Shown here: positions 1-7,737 of the stretch, piece by piece
Position numbering within the stretch: position 1 is the stretch's first letter
Layout: each line of letters starts with the position of its first letter
Program-made: the position numbers and the translations under genes
Origin: Lachnospiraceae bacterium
GTDB lineage: Bacteria > Bacillota > Clostridia > Lachnospirales > Lachnospiraceae
Direction: 5' to 3'
DNA: 64,000 nucleotides
Assembly (NCBI GenBank): GCA_017434885.1
Contig: JAFSGE010000030.1
Location: 62,001 to 126,000, forward strand
The notes under the pieces: generated by a model
Told to the model about the DNA's origin: nothing
Databases searched by the model: none
The model's input: only the letters and a program-made list of their open reading frames with translations

Positions 1-68
1 ACGTTATGTTTGCGGCAACAGCAGAGTTTATGGAGTGGAAGAAACAGGGCAAGGAAGTTAAGTTTTAG
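1..68 (+). CDS. 3' end of an unidentified gene (cut by the window edge)
   Basis: An open frame enters from the left edge in frame 3 and ends at TAG 66-68. It encodes about 21 residues, Met/Ala-rich then Lys-rich (ending GKEVKF). The next feature is a strong hairpin at 81-111, as expected after a gene end. The fragment is too short to assign a family; that it is the true reading frame is inferred from its position before the terminator. Confidence 0.45.
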   Translation, partial: VMFAATAEFMEWKKQGKEVKF

Positions 69-80
69 CTGGGATGAGGA

Positions 81-121
81 AAGGTGACCGGAGCAGATGC
101 TCGGTCACCTTAATTTTTTGT
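81..121. terminator. Intrinsic terminator, probably bidirectional
   Basis: A perfect 10-bp stem pairs AAGGTGACCG (81-90) with CGGTCACCTT (102-111), extendable inward by GAGC/GCTC with one bulged base. It is followed by a T-rich stretch. It lies between two convergent genes, the partial gene on the left and the minus-strand nuclease on the right, so it could end both. Confidence 0.75.
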
Positions 122-154
122 TTTCAAGTCCAATAAGCCGGATGGCCTTGGTAT

Positions 155-1258
155 TTACGGTTGCACCGCCATAATATTCAGTACATGGCTGGCATAATCA
201 GAAAACAGCTGTCTGTTTTTCTTAATCTCGTCGGTAAGTTCAAAGAACAAATCGTTCGTCTTATATTCCCTTTTAAAGAAAGGCTCTACAAGTACGTCCC
301 ACTGTGGAAGATAACAGGAAAACTTGCGTGTATAACAGGTCGCTGCGGTTGCCTGCTCGCGGTATTCTTTATCCACAAAAGAGGCAATAGACTTATGCAT
401 GGCAGCGTCCTCGGTGGGAAGGTAGTAGTAATCCTTATAATTTGCGTAGTAATATTTCAGTTCTTCTTCATAAATAGGAATAATCAAGGTGCCTTCGTAT
501 CCTTCACCCTTAAAATGGCATCCTTTTGCCATGGCAGTTACCGGAGAGGGAAGCGGTGATGAAAAAACAAGCTTCATCAGAAGTTCTTTCCGGGGAATGC
601 CGTGAATATCATTGTAGTAATTGGCTTGTACCTTGCGTGCTTTGATATTGCAGTTAAACAAATCATAATAGGAAAGGATTGGAAGAATTTCAAGCATACC
701 TTTCATATCGTCTGAGTTGTGCAGAAGGAGTAAATGGTACAAATTGTAATCGTGTGAAGTGAGATAATCATTATATACATTGATTAATTCACCGCCGCTG
801 TAGGTGTCTTCTCGCTCAATATTTAAAAAGTATTCAAGGGTTTTCTGCTTACAGTTGGGAAGCTTTAAAAAGCTCTTGTAAGGAGCAATTCGCCTGTATA
901 TATCGATTCCTTCGAAATTACCGAAATGATAGGGTAAATCATAAAATCTGATTTTTTGTTTCAGATAAGGCAAATCAAAGGTGTTGCCGTTAAAATGCAT
1001 TAAGTAGGAAAAACCTTCCGCAAAAGTGAAGAACGCCTTGATTAACTCAGGCTCTTCTTCGGGAGACTGGGCAAACCACTGTTTTATCTGCCAGTTCCCT
1101 TCACTGAAAAAAGCACAGCCGATAAGATAGAGCTGTGAACTTGATGCGGTAAGGCCGGTGGTTTCAATATCTAAAAAAAGAATCTTCTCCAAAGGTGCCA
1201 GACGCTCTAAGGGATATTTCAAAGAAAAATTATTTAAAATGATTTCTTCTGTTTTCAT
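155..1258 (-). CDS. Ribonuclease H-like (DEDD exonuclease fold) protein, YprB-type
   Basis: This 367-residue soluble protein has a 3'-5' exonuclease (DnaQ/RNase H-like) domain in its first half. Motif I is FLDIETTGL with Asp30 and Glu32, motif II is HFNGNTFD with Asp95, and the final H-x3-D motif is His181 to Asp185. The second half is helical and resembles the YprB family of Firmicutes, whose biological substrate is not established. The start at 1258 follows an AGGAGGT-like ribosome-binding site (TTGGAGGTACT). It is transcribed divergently from rnfC. The nuclease fold is secure because all acidic residues are present; the cellular role is unknown. Confidence 0.82.
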   Translation of the reverse strand: MKTEEIILNNFSLKYPLERLAPLEKILFLDIETTGLTASSSQLYLIGCAFFSEGNWQIKQWFAQSPEEEPELIKAFFTFAEGFSYLMHFNGNTFDLPYLKQKIRFYDLPYHFGNFEGIDIYRRIAPYKSFLKLPNCKQKTLEYFLNIEREDTYSGGELINVYNDYLTSHDYNLYHLLLLHNSDDMKGMLEILPILSYYDLFNCNIKARKVQANYYNDIHGIPRKELLMKLVFSSPLPSPVTAMAKGCHFKGEGYEGTLIIPIYEEELKYYYANYKDYYYLPTEDAAMHKSIASFVDKEYREQATAATCYTRKFSCYLPQWDVLVEPFFKREYKTNDLFFELTDEIKKNRQLFSDYASHVLNIMAVQP

Positions 1259-1403
1259 AGTACCTCCAAATACAATTCTGACATTTTATGCAAAATAAAA
1301 AGAATTATATATAAGTTTAGCACATTTTTAGATTTTGCAGTAGTATTTTCGACAAAAAAATAGTATATTTATCTTATGATAAAAAACGGAAAGAAGGATT
1401 AAG

Positions 1404-2720
1404 ATGGCGAAATTAACTTTTGTAGGAGGAATTCATCCTTATGATGGTAAGGACTTGTCCAAAGATAAGCCTATCAAAGAGGTTCTGCCGAAAGGTGATT
1501 TGGTATACCCTCTTTCACAGCATATCGGTGCGCCTGCGACGGCGATTGTAAAGAAGGGCGATAAAGTGCTGGTCGGACAGAAGATTGCAGAGGCAACAGG
1601 CTTTGTGTCCGCGCCGATTTATGCAACTGTTTCGGGAACGGTAAAAGCAGTAGAACCGAGACGTGTGGTAACCGGTGATAATGTGATGAGTATTGTGGTT
1701 GAGAACGACGGTGCTTATGAAGAGGTAGAGTGGCCGGCGGTGAAGCCTTTTGAAGAACTTACCAGAGAAGAGAAAATTGATATGATTAAGGAGGCAGGTA
1801 TTGTTGGTATGGGCGGTGCCGGATTCCCTACCTTTATCAAGCTTTCTCCCAAGGAACCGGAAAAAATAGAATATGTCATTGTAAACTGTGCGGAATGTGA
1901 ACCTTATCTGACTTCCGACTATCGCAAGATGATGGAAGAACCTGAAAAATTGATTGGTGGTTTAAAGGTTTCTCTCAGTTTGTTTGAAAATGCAAGGGGC
2001 ATTCTTGCAGTAGAAGATAATAAGCCTGATTGCGTGGAACTTTTGAAAAAACTGACCAAGGATGAACCTAAGATTACGGTCAAAGCATTAAAGACTAAAT
2101 ACCCGCAGGGGTCAGAACGTCATTTGATTTATGCTACCACGGGAAGAGCAATTAACTCTTCGCAATTGCCTGCGGATGCCGGATGTGTGGTAAACAACGT
2201 GGATACTGTCATCGCAATATACAATGCAGTGATGGAAGGAAAACCTTTGATGTACCGAATTGTAACCGTAACCGGTGATGCTATTGCCAATCCACGTAAT
2301 TTCAAGGTGAGAATCGGTACCAATTATAATGAGCTGATTGAGGAAGCCGGAGGCTTTAAACAACAGCCGGAGAAAATTGTTTCCGGTGGTCCCATGATGG
2401 GATTCGGTATTTTTGATTTGAATGTACCAACAACAAAAACTTCCTCCGCACTTTTGTGTATGACGAAGGATGAAGTTGCGGCAATGCAGCCCAGTGCATG
2501 TATTAATTGCGGTAAATGCGTAGAAGTTTGTCCGGGAAGAGTGGTCCCCAGCAAACTGGCAGATTATGCAGAGAATTATAATGAAGAGGCGTTTGTCAAG
2601 AACAACGGTATGGAATGTTGTGAATGCGGATGTTGCAGTTATGTGTGTCCGGCAAAGAGACCTCTTACACAGGTAATTAAATCCATGCGTAAGATGCAGC
2701 TTGCCAAAAAGAAAAAGTAG
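1404..2720 (+). CDS. rnfC: Rnf complex subunit C (electron-input Fe-S/flavin protein)
   Basis: RnfC is the peripheral subunit of the membrane-bound Rnf complex, which couples ferredoxin oxidation and NAD+ reduction to Na+ or H+ pumping. In this family RnfC carries the NAD(H) site. The 438-residue protein has an N-terminal barrel-like region, a Gly-rich nucleotide-binding loop (GMGGAGFPTF, about residue 135), and two ferredoxin-type cysteine clusters: CINCGKC near residue 366, and CCECGCC plus a following CP near residue 403. It ends in a Lys-rich tail. It is the first gene of rnfCDGEAB, 12 bp ahead of rnfD. AAAGAAGG precedes the ATG. I could not identify a convincing promoter in the 145 bp upstream. 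Confidence 0.96.
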   Translation: MAKLTFVGGIHPYDGKDLSKDKPIKEVLPKGDLVYPLSQHIGAPATAIVKKGDKVLVGQKIAEATGFVSAPIYATVSGTVKAVEPRRVVTGDNVMSIVVENDGAYEEVEWPAVKPFEELTREEKIDMIKEAGIVGMGGAGFPTFIKLSPKEPEKIEYVIVNCAECEPYLTSDYRKMMEEPEKLIGGLKVSLSLFENARGILAVEDNKPDCVELLKKLTKDEPKITVKALKTKYPQGSERHLIYATTGRAINSSQLPADAGCVVNNVDTVIAIYNAVMEGKPLMYRIVTVTGDAIANPRNFKVRIGTNYNELIEEAGGFKQQPEKIVSGGPMMGFGIFDLNVPTTKTSSALLCMTKDEVAAMQPSACINCGKCVEVCPGRVVPSKLADYAENYNEEAFVKNNGMECCECGCCSYVCPAKRPLTQVIKSMRKMQLAKKKK

Positions 2721-2732
2721 GAGGAACCAGAA

Positions 2733-3665
2733 ATGAGCGATTTGATGAAAGTTTCATCTAATCCGCATATCAGATCCAAAGTTACCACAAGCAACATAAT
2801 GCTTGCGGTTGTGATTGCCTTACTTCCTGCGGCGGGCTTTGGTATCTATAATTTCGGATTGGATGCACTTATCTTAATATTGGTAACAGTGGCGTCCACT
2901 GTACTGACAGAATTTTTATATGAAAAATTAATGCATAAGCCTGTAACGATAGGAGACTACTCGGCTGTGGTGACAGGTCTTTTATTGGCACTGAATCTGC
3001 CTCCGGCAGCCCCTTGGTGGATTGGCGTAATCGGTGGTGTATTTGCTATTTTGGTAGTGAAAATGTTATTCGGCGGTTTGGGACAGAACTTTATGAACCC
3101 GGCTCTTGGAGCCAGATGTTTCCTGCTGATTTCATACACGTCCATTATGTGTAATTTTGAATGTGATACATACACGGGAGCAACGCCTCTTGCGACACTC
3201 AAAGCAGGTGGTAATGTAAATATTTTGGATATGGTAATCGGACGTACTGCCGGAACCATTGGTGAAACATCCATGATTGCCATTGTTCTCGGAGCATGTT
3301 TTTTGATTCTTCTTGGAATTATTGACCTTCGCATTCCGGGAAGTTATATTGTCAGCTTTGTAATTTTTATTATCTTGTTTGGCGGGCACGGGTTCAATCC
3401 TACATTTATCAGCGCACATCTTGCAGGTGGCGGATTGATGCTGGGTGCGTTCTTTATGGCAACAGATTATGTGACCAGACCGATTACCAAGAAGGGACAG
3501 TATCTCTATGGTATTTTCCTCGGTATTCTGACCGGTATTTTCAGAATTTTCGGACCTTCCGCAGAAGGCGTATCTTATGCAATCATTATCGGAAACCTGT
3601 TAGTTCCGTTGATTGAAAAGATTACTCTTCCTAAAGCATTCGGAAAAGGAGGAGAAAAAGCATGA
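2733..3665 (+). CDS. rnfD: Rnf complex membrane subunit D (covalent flavin)
   Basis: A 310-residue polytopic membrane protein of the NqrB/RnfD family, with hydrophobic segments throughout. It carries the flavinylation motif TGAT at residues 148-151, where Thr151 is the expected attachment point for FMN through a phosphoester bond, and the family signature around QNFMNPALGAR. ApbE makes this bond in characterised systems, and an apbE gene lies about 4 kb downstream in this window. Its stop overlaps the rnfG start in an ATGA arrangement, so the two are probably translationally coupled. Confidence 0.96.
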   Translation: MSDLMKVSSNPHIRSKVTTSNIMLAVVIALLPAAGFGIYNFGLDALILILVTVASTVLTEFLYEKLMHKPVTIGDYSAVVTGLLLALNLPPAAPWWIGVIGGVFAILVVKMLFGGLGQNFMNPALGARCFLLISYTSIMCNFECDTYTGATPLATLKAGGNVNILDMVIGRTAGTIGETSMIAIVLGACFLILLGIIDLRIPGSYIVSFVIFIILFGGHGFNPTFISAHLAGGGLMLGAFFMATDYVTRPITKKGQYLYGIFLGILTGIFRIFGPSAEGVSYAIIIGNLLVPLIEKITLPKAFGKGGEKA

Positions 3666-4285
3666 AAAGTATGTTAAAAGATGCGGTGATTTTATTTGTC
3701 ATAACGCTTTGTGCAGGATTGGTTCTCGGATTTGTTTATCAGATTACAAAAGAACCCATTGCTATTGCAGAAGAAAAAGCAGCGCAGGAAGCTTATGCAG
3801 AGGTATTCCCCGATGCATCAAAATTTGAAGTAATTGAACTTGCAGCTGTGGAAGATACAGCATATGAAGCAGCATGGGCAGAAGCAGGATACGAAAGTGT
3901 TGATATAGGCAGTGTTTTGTCGGCAAGAGATGATGCGGGAGCATTACTTGGTTATGTTATTCCGGTAACAACTCATGCAGGCTATGGCGGAGATATCACT
4001 TTTATGTTGGGTGTTCGCTTGGACGGAACCGTAAACGGTATTTCCATTCTGTCTATTTCAGAAACAGCAGGTCTTGGTATGAAAGCGGAAGAGGTGTTAA
4101 AGCCTCAGTTTGCAAACAAACAGGTTGCAAGTTTTAGTTATACAAAGTCAGGTGCTGCCATGGATAGTGAAATTGATGCTATCAGTGGTGCGACCATTAC
4201 CACAGATGCAGTAGTGACAGCGGTAAATGGTGGACTTTACTATTTCCAGACTCAGTTAGGAGGTAGTGGCAATGAAGCAAAATAG
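3662..4285 (+). CDS. rnfG: Rnf complex subunit G (covalent flavin, FMN-binding domain)
   Basis: RnfG has 207 residues: an N-terminal membrane anchor (about residues 8-28), then an extracytoplasmic FMN-binding domain. The flavinylation motif SGAT (residues 175-178, with Thr178 the expected attachment residue) sits in the typical context DAISGAT followed by a conserved Thr pair. The gene overlaps rnfD by 4 bp and rnfE by 14 bp. An Ala/Glu-rich stretch at residues 35-78 joins the anchor to the FMN domain. The assignment is secure from domain plus operon. Confidence 0.96.
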   Translation: MKSMLKDAVILFVITLCAGLVLGFVYQITKEPIAIAEEKAAQEAYAEVFPDASKFEVIELAAVEDTAYEAAWAEAGYESVDIGSVLSARDDAGALLGYVIPVTTHAGYGGDITFMLGVRLDGTVNGISILSISETAGLGMKAEEVLKPQFANKQVASFSYTKSGAAMDSEIDAISGATITTDAVVTAVNGGLYYFQTQLGGSGNEAK

Positions 4286-5240
4286 TATATTAGAGCGTTT
4301 AAAAAATGGTATCCTCAGTGAAAACCCTACTTTTGTGTTAATGCTTGGTATGTGTCCTACACTGGCGGTTACCACATCAGCAGTAAACGGTCTTGGTATG
4401 GGGCTTACCACAATGGTGGTACTTGCCATGAGTAACATGTTTATTTCCCTGCTGAGAAATGTGATTCCCGACAAGGTGCGAATTCCTGCGTTTATCGTAG
4501 TAATTGCTTCTTTTGTAACAGTAGTAGAGCTTTTGTTAAAGGCATATATTCCGTTCCTCTATGATGCACTCGGACTTTACATACCGCTGATTGTAGTAAA
4601 CTGTATTATTCTCGGACGTGCAGAAAGCTATGCATCTAAAAACGGTGTAGTGAGTTCACTTTTTGACGGAATCGGTATGGGACTTGGTTTTACCATGGCG
4701 CTTACTATTATCGGTGCGGTGAGAGAACTTCTCGGTGCAGGAGAGATATTTGGATATGCGATCATGCCTGAAAGCTATGTGCCTTGCAGTATTTTTGTTC
4801 TGGCGCCCGGTGCATTTTTTGTACTTGCAGCACTTACTGCAATTCAGAATAAGATTAAGATTGCCGGAGAAAAGAAGGGCAAGGATATGTCCAAGATTGG
4901 TTCCGGCTGCAGTGAAGATTGTATGAATTGTGGCGATAAAGGATGCAGCAAACGTTTCTACGGTGCGTCTGATGAAGCAAAAGCTGATGTAAAAGAAACA
5001 GTGAAAGAAAAAGTGGAAGAAGTAAAAGAAAAACTGGAAGAAACGTTTGAAAAAGCAGAAGATACGGCAGATGAATTTCTGGACAAAGTCGAAAATAAGG
5101 TTGATGAAGTGAAAGATAAAGTCGAGGATAAAATTGATGAAATCGAAGATGCCGTGGAAGATAAAGTCGAAGAAATAAAAGAGAAAATCGAAGAAAAAGT
5201 TGATGAAATTAAGGAAAAGGAGGATGAAAAGAATGATTAA
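4272..5240 (+). CDS. rnfE: Rnf complex membrane subunit E with long charged C-terminal extension
   Basis: Residues 1-195 are a normal RnfE/NqrD-type six-helix membrane protein. I chose ATG 4272 over GTG 4266 because AGGAGG at 4258-4263 lies 8 nt before the ATG and only 2 nt before the GTG. After the last helix comes a Cys cluster (Cys213, 217, 220, 225), then about 90 residues made almost only of Lys, Glu, Asp and Val/Ile. The last 44 residues are four 11-residue units, each beginning V/I-D/E-E. Canonical RnfE is about 200 residues and lacks this tail. The tail would lie at one membrane face and could bind lipid, a partner or itself. The gene overlaps rnfG by 14 bp and rnfA by 8 bp. Confidence 0.93.
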   Translation: MKQNSILERLKNGILSENPTFVLMLGMCPTLAVTTSAVNGLGMGLTTMVVLAMSNMFISLLRNVIPDKVRIPAFIVVIASFVTVVELLLKAYIPFLYDALGLYIPLIVVNCIILGRAESYASKNGVVSSLFDGIGMGLGFTMALTIIGAVRELLGAGEIFGYAIMPESYVPCSIFVLAPGAFFVLAALTAIQNKIKIAGEKKGKDMSKIGSGCSEDCMNCGDKGCSKRFYGASDEAKADVKETVKEKVEEVKEKLEETFEKAEDTADEFLDKVENKVDEVKDKVEDKIDEIEDAVEDKVEEIKEKIEEKVDEIKEKEDEKND

Positions 5241-5811
5241 AGAGCTGTTAATAATATTAATTTCCTCCTCTTTGGTAAGTAATGTTGTATTAAGCCAGTT
5301 CCTTGGTTTATGTCCCTTCCTTGGTGTTTCCAAAAAAACAGAGACAGCAGCCGGAATGGGAACAGCGGTTATTTTCGTTATTACACTGGCTTCTGCGGTA
5401 GCGGGAGTGATTTACCGGTATATTCTGGTTCCTTTTGATTTGACCTATTTACAGACTATTGTATTTATTCTGGTAATTGCGGCGTTGGTACAGTTCGTGG
5501 AGATGTTTCTTAAGAAGTTTATGAAGTCTCTGTATCAGGCACTTGGTGTATATCTTCCTTTGATTACAACAAACTGTGCAGTGCTTGGTGTTGCACTTAC
5601 CAATGTGCAGAAAAATTACGGTATTTTAACCGGTATTGTGAATGGGTTTGCCACTGCGGTAGGTTTTACAATTTCTATCGTAATTCTTGCCGGTATCAGA
5701 GAAAAAATGGAATACAACGATATTCCGGAGTCCTTTAAGGGAATGCCTATCGTACTGATAACAGCAGGACTTATGGCAATCGCTTTCTGTGGCTTCTCAG
5801 GACTTCTGTAG
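5233..5811 (+). CDS. rnfA: Rnf complex membrane subunit A
   Basis: A 192-residue six-helix membrane protein, homologous to RnfE and NqrE. The conserved segment NVVLSQFLGLCPFLGVS lies near the N terminus, and a mid-protein TTNCAVLGVAL segment contains the Cys that in this family helps bind a membrane-embedded Fe-S centre. The start at 5233 gives the family-typical N terminus MIKELL and is 9 nt after AAGGAGG (5217-5223); in-frame starts further upstream lie within or before that site. It overlaps the rnfE stop by 8 bp. Confidence 0.95.
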   Translation: MIKELLIILISSSLVSNVVLSQFLGLCPFLGVSKKTETAAGMGTAVIFVITLASAVAGVIYRYILVPFDLTYLQTIVFILVIAALVQFVEMFLKKFMKSLYQALGVYLPLITTNCAVLGVALTNVQKNYGILTGIVNGFATAVGFTISIVILAGIREKMEYNDIPESFKGMPIVLITAGLMAIAFCGFSGLL

Positions 5812-5822
5812 GAGGTGCGAGC

Positions 5823-6623
5823 ATGAATGTGACAGGAATATTATTTGCGGTTGCCGTAGTGGGCGGTGTGGGCCTTTTTATCGGTTTGTTCCTTGGTATT
5901 GCGGCAATCAAGTTTAAAGTAGAAGTAGATGAAAAAGAAGAAGCTGTTTTAGCAGCACTTCCGGGAAATAACTGTGGTGGCTGCGGTTTTCCGGGATGTA
6001 GCGGTCTTGCAGCAGCTATTGCAAAAGGAGAGGCACCGGTAAATGCCTGCCCTGTAGGTGGCGAACCGGTAGGGAAAGTCATTGCAGAGATTATGGGTGT
6101 AGAAGCAGGAGAGTCCAAACGGATGGTTGCTTATGTCCAGTGTCAGGGTGACTGTGACAAAACTACACAGGATTATGAGTATTATGGTATTGAAGATTGC
6201 CGCATGCTTTCTTTTGTGCCGAATGGTGGCGCTAAGACATGTAATTACGGTTGCCTTGGTTACGGAAGTTGTGTAAAGGCGTGTCCTTTTGATGCGATTC
6301 ACGTTGTAAACGGAGTGGCAGTGGTGGACAAGGAAGCTTGTAAGGCCTGCGGTAAGTGCGTAGAGGCATGCCCTAAGAATCTGATTACACTGATTCCATA
6401 TGATGCGCCTTACGTGGTGGCTTGTGCATCTCAGGATAAAGGTCCTGTGGCAATGAAAGGCTGTGAAGTGAGTTGTATCGGATGTCAGCTTTGTAAGAAA
6501 AATTGCCCCAATGATGCAGTGACTGTTGAAAACTTCAATGCAACGATTGATTATGATAAGTGTGAAGGCTGTGGCATTTGTGTAGAAAAATGTCCCAGAA
6601 AGTCAATTGTAGAGCACAAATAA
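5823..6623 (+). CDS. rnfB: Rnf complex subunit B (multi-cluster ferredoxin-like electron carrier)
   Basis: RnfB accepts electrons from reduced ferredoxin. The 266-residue protein starts with one hydrophobic anchor (residues 4-28), then the Fe-S domain with Cys51, Cys54, Cys59 and Cys76 (CGGCGFPGC). Further C-x2-C-x2-C-x3-C-type clusters follow: around CLGYGSCVKAC, CKACGKCVEAC, CIGCQLCKKNC and CEGCGICVEKC. That suggests about five [4Fe-4S] centres, more than the three of the short proteobacterial form and consistent with clostridial RnfB. AGGAGGTGCGAGC precedes the ATG. It is the last gene of the operon, followed by a hairpin at 6644-6665. Confidence 0.96.
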   Translation: MNVTGILFAVAVVGGVGLFIGLFLGIAAIKFKVEVDEKEEAVLAALPGNNCGGCGFPGCSGLAAAIAKGEAPVNACPVGGEPVGKVIAEIMGVEAGESKRMVAYVQCQGDCDKTTQDYEYYGIEDCRMLSFVPNGGAKTCNYGCLGYGSCVKACPFDAIHVVNGVAVVDKEACKACGKCVEACPKNLITLIPYDAPYVVACASQDKGPVAMKGCEVSCIGCQLCKKNCPNDAVTVENFNATIDYDKCEGCGICVEKCPRKSIVEHK

Positions 6624-6643
6624 ACAGAAACAAAGAAAAAGGG

Positions 6644-6670
6644 AAGGTGTCGTTTTCGGCACCTTTCTTG
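6644..6670 (+). terminator. Probable terminator of the rnf operon
   Basis: AAGGTGTCG (6644-6652), TTTT loop, CGGCACCTT (6657-6665) forms a 9-bp stem with one G-U pair, followed by only a short T-rich tail (TCTTGG). The position directly after rnfB supports it; the weak T-run means some read-through into the next gene is possible. Confidence 0.6.
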
Positions 6671-6705
6671 GCAAACAGATTTGAATGCAAAGAAAGGAAT
6701 AAACT

Positions 6706-7737
6706 ATGAACCAACAGGTACGTTTGGGAAAAACAGAAATTGTAGTAAATAAAAATGGTTTTGGAGCCTTGCCCATTCAGAGAATCAGTGATGATGATGC
6801 GGTATATTTATTGCGTAAAGCATATGATGGAGGAATCCGCTTTTTTGATACCGCAAGAGCTTACAGCGACAGTGAACATAAAGTCGGACTTGCTTTTGAA
6901 GGTATCAGGGAAAACTTATATATCGCAACCAAATCCGGAGCCTCAACCGGAGAGCAGATGGAAAAAGATTTAGCAAAGAGTCTGGAAAATTTAAAAACCG
7001 ATTATGTTGATATTTATCAGTTCCATAATCCTGCCTTTTGTCCGAAACCGGGAGATGAAAGTGGGCTTTATGATGCGGCACTTGCGGCAAAGAAGGCGGG
7101 GAAAATACGTCATATCGGAATCACCAATCATCGTCTTCATGTGGCAAAGGAAGCAATTGAAAGCGGTTTGTATGAAACATTACAGTTTCCGTTTTGCTAT
7201 TTAGCGACAGAGAAGGAAGAAGAACTGGTAGAGGCCTGTAAAACAGCAGATATGGGATTTATCGCAATGAAAGCATTGTCGGGAGGTCTGATTACCAATT
7301 CGGCTGCGGCTTATGCCCATGCGGCGCAATATGAAAATGTACTTCCGATTTGGGGTGTGCAAAGAGAAAGCGAACTGGATGAGTTTTTATCTTATATTGA
7401 AAATCCGCCTGTGATGACGCCGGAAATAGAAGAACTGATTGCAAATGATAAAGCAGAGCTTGCGGGAGAATTTTGCAGAGGCTGTGGTTACTGTATGCCG
7501 TGTCCTGTAGGAATTGAAATCAATAATGCCGCAAGAATGTCACTGCTTCTTCGCCGTTCTCCTTCTGCGGTACAGCTTACGGAGGAAGTGCAGCAAAAGA
7601 TGATGCTTATTGAGAAGTGTTTGCAATGTGGTCAGTGCAAGAGTAAGTGCCCTTACGGATTGGATACTCCGGCACTTTTAAAACGAAATCTGGAAGATTA
7701 CAAAAATGTCTTGGCAGGAAAAACTTCCGTATCCTAA
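6706..7737 (+). CDS. Aldo/keto reductase with C-terminal ferredoxin-like domain
   Basis: A 343-residue protein with an aldo/keto reductase TIM barrel (residues 1 to about 250). The catalytic tetrad region is visible: FFDTARAYSDSE (Asp and Tyr), IATKSG (Lys) and DIYQFHNP (His). A C-terminal domain with two cysteine clusters, CRGCGYCMPCP and CLQCGQCKSKCP, predicts two [4Fe-4S] centres. This Fe-S class is common in anaerobes, where substrates are mostly unknown. It starts 40 bp after the weak rnf terminator and could receive read-through. Its stop codon overlaps the convergent apbE stop by 4 bp. The domain call is firm; the substrate is not predictable. Confidence 0.88.
   Translation: MNQQVRLGKTEIVVNKNGFGALPIQRISDDDAVYLLRKAYDGGIRFFDTARAYSDSEHKVGLAFEGIRENLYIATKSGASTGEQMEKDLAKSLENLKTDYVDIYQFHNPAFCPKPGDESGLYDAALAAKKAGKIRHIGITNHRLHVAKEAIESGLYETLQFPFCYLATEKEEELVEACKTADMGFIAMKALSGGLITNSAAAYAHAAQYENVLPIWGVQRESELDEFLSYIENPPVMTPEIEELIANDKAELAGEFCRGCGYCMPCPVGIEINNAARMSLLLRRSPSAVQLTEEVQQKMMLIEKCLQCGQCKSKCPYGLDTPALLKRNLEDYKNVLAGKTSVS

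Noticed and set aside
161-559. Plus-strand open frame of 132 codons
   Set aside because: Antisense to the 3' part of the nuclease gene, which has motifs and a good start site; composition is not protein-like.
1318-1380. Promoter for rnfC (TTAGCA/TAGTAT, or TCGACA with TATGAT)
   Set aside because: Each pair has weak hexamers or spacing of 20 bp, so no confident promoter could be called.
4656-5333. A 225-codon open frame on the minus strand, Phe-rich
   Set aside because: It is the antisense shadow of the Lys/Glu-rich rnfE tail (GAA/AAA read backward gives TTC/TTT). No ribosome-binding site and no homology-like pattern.
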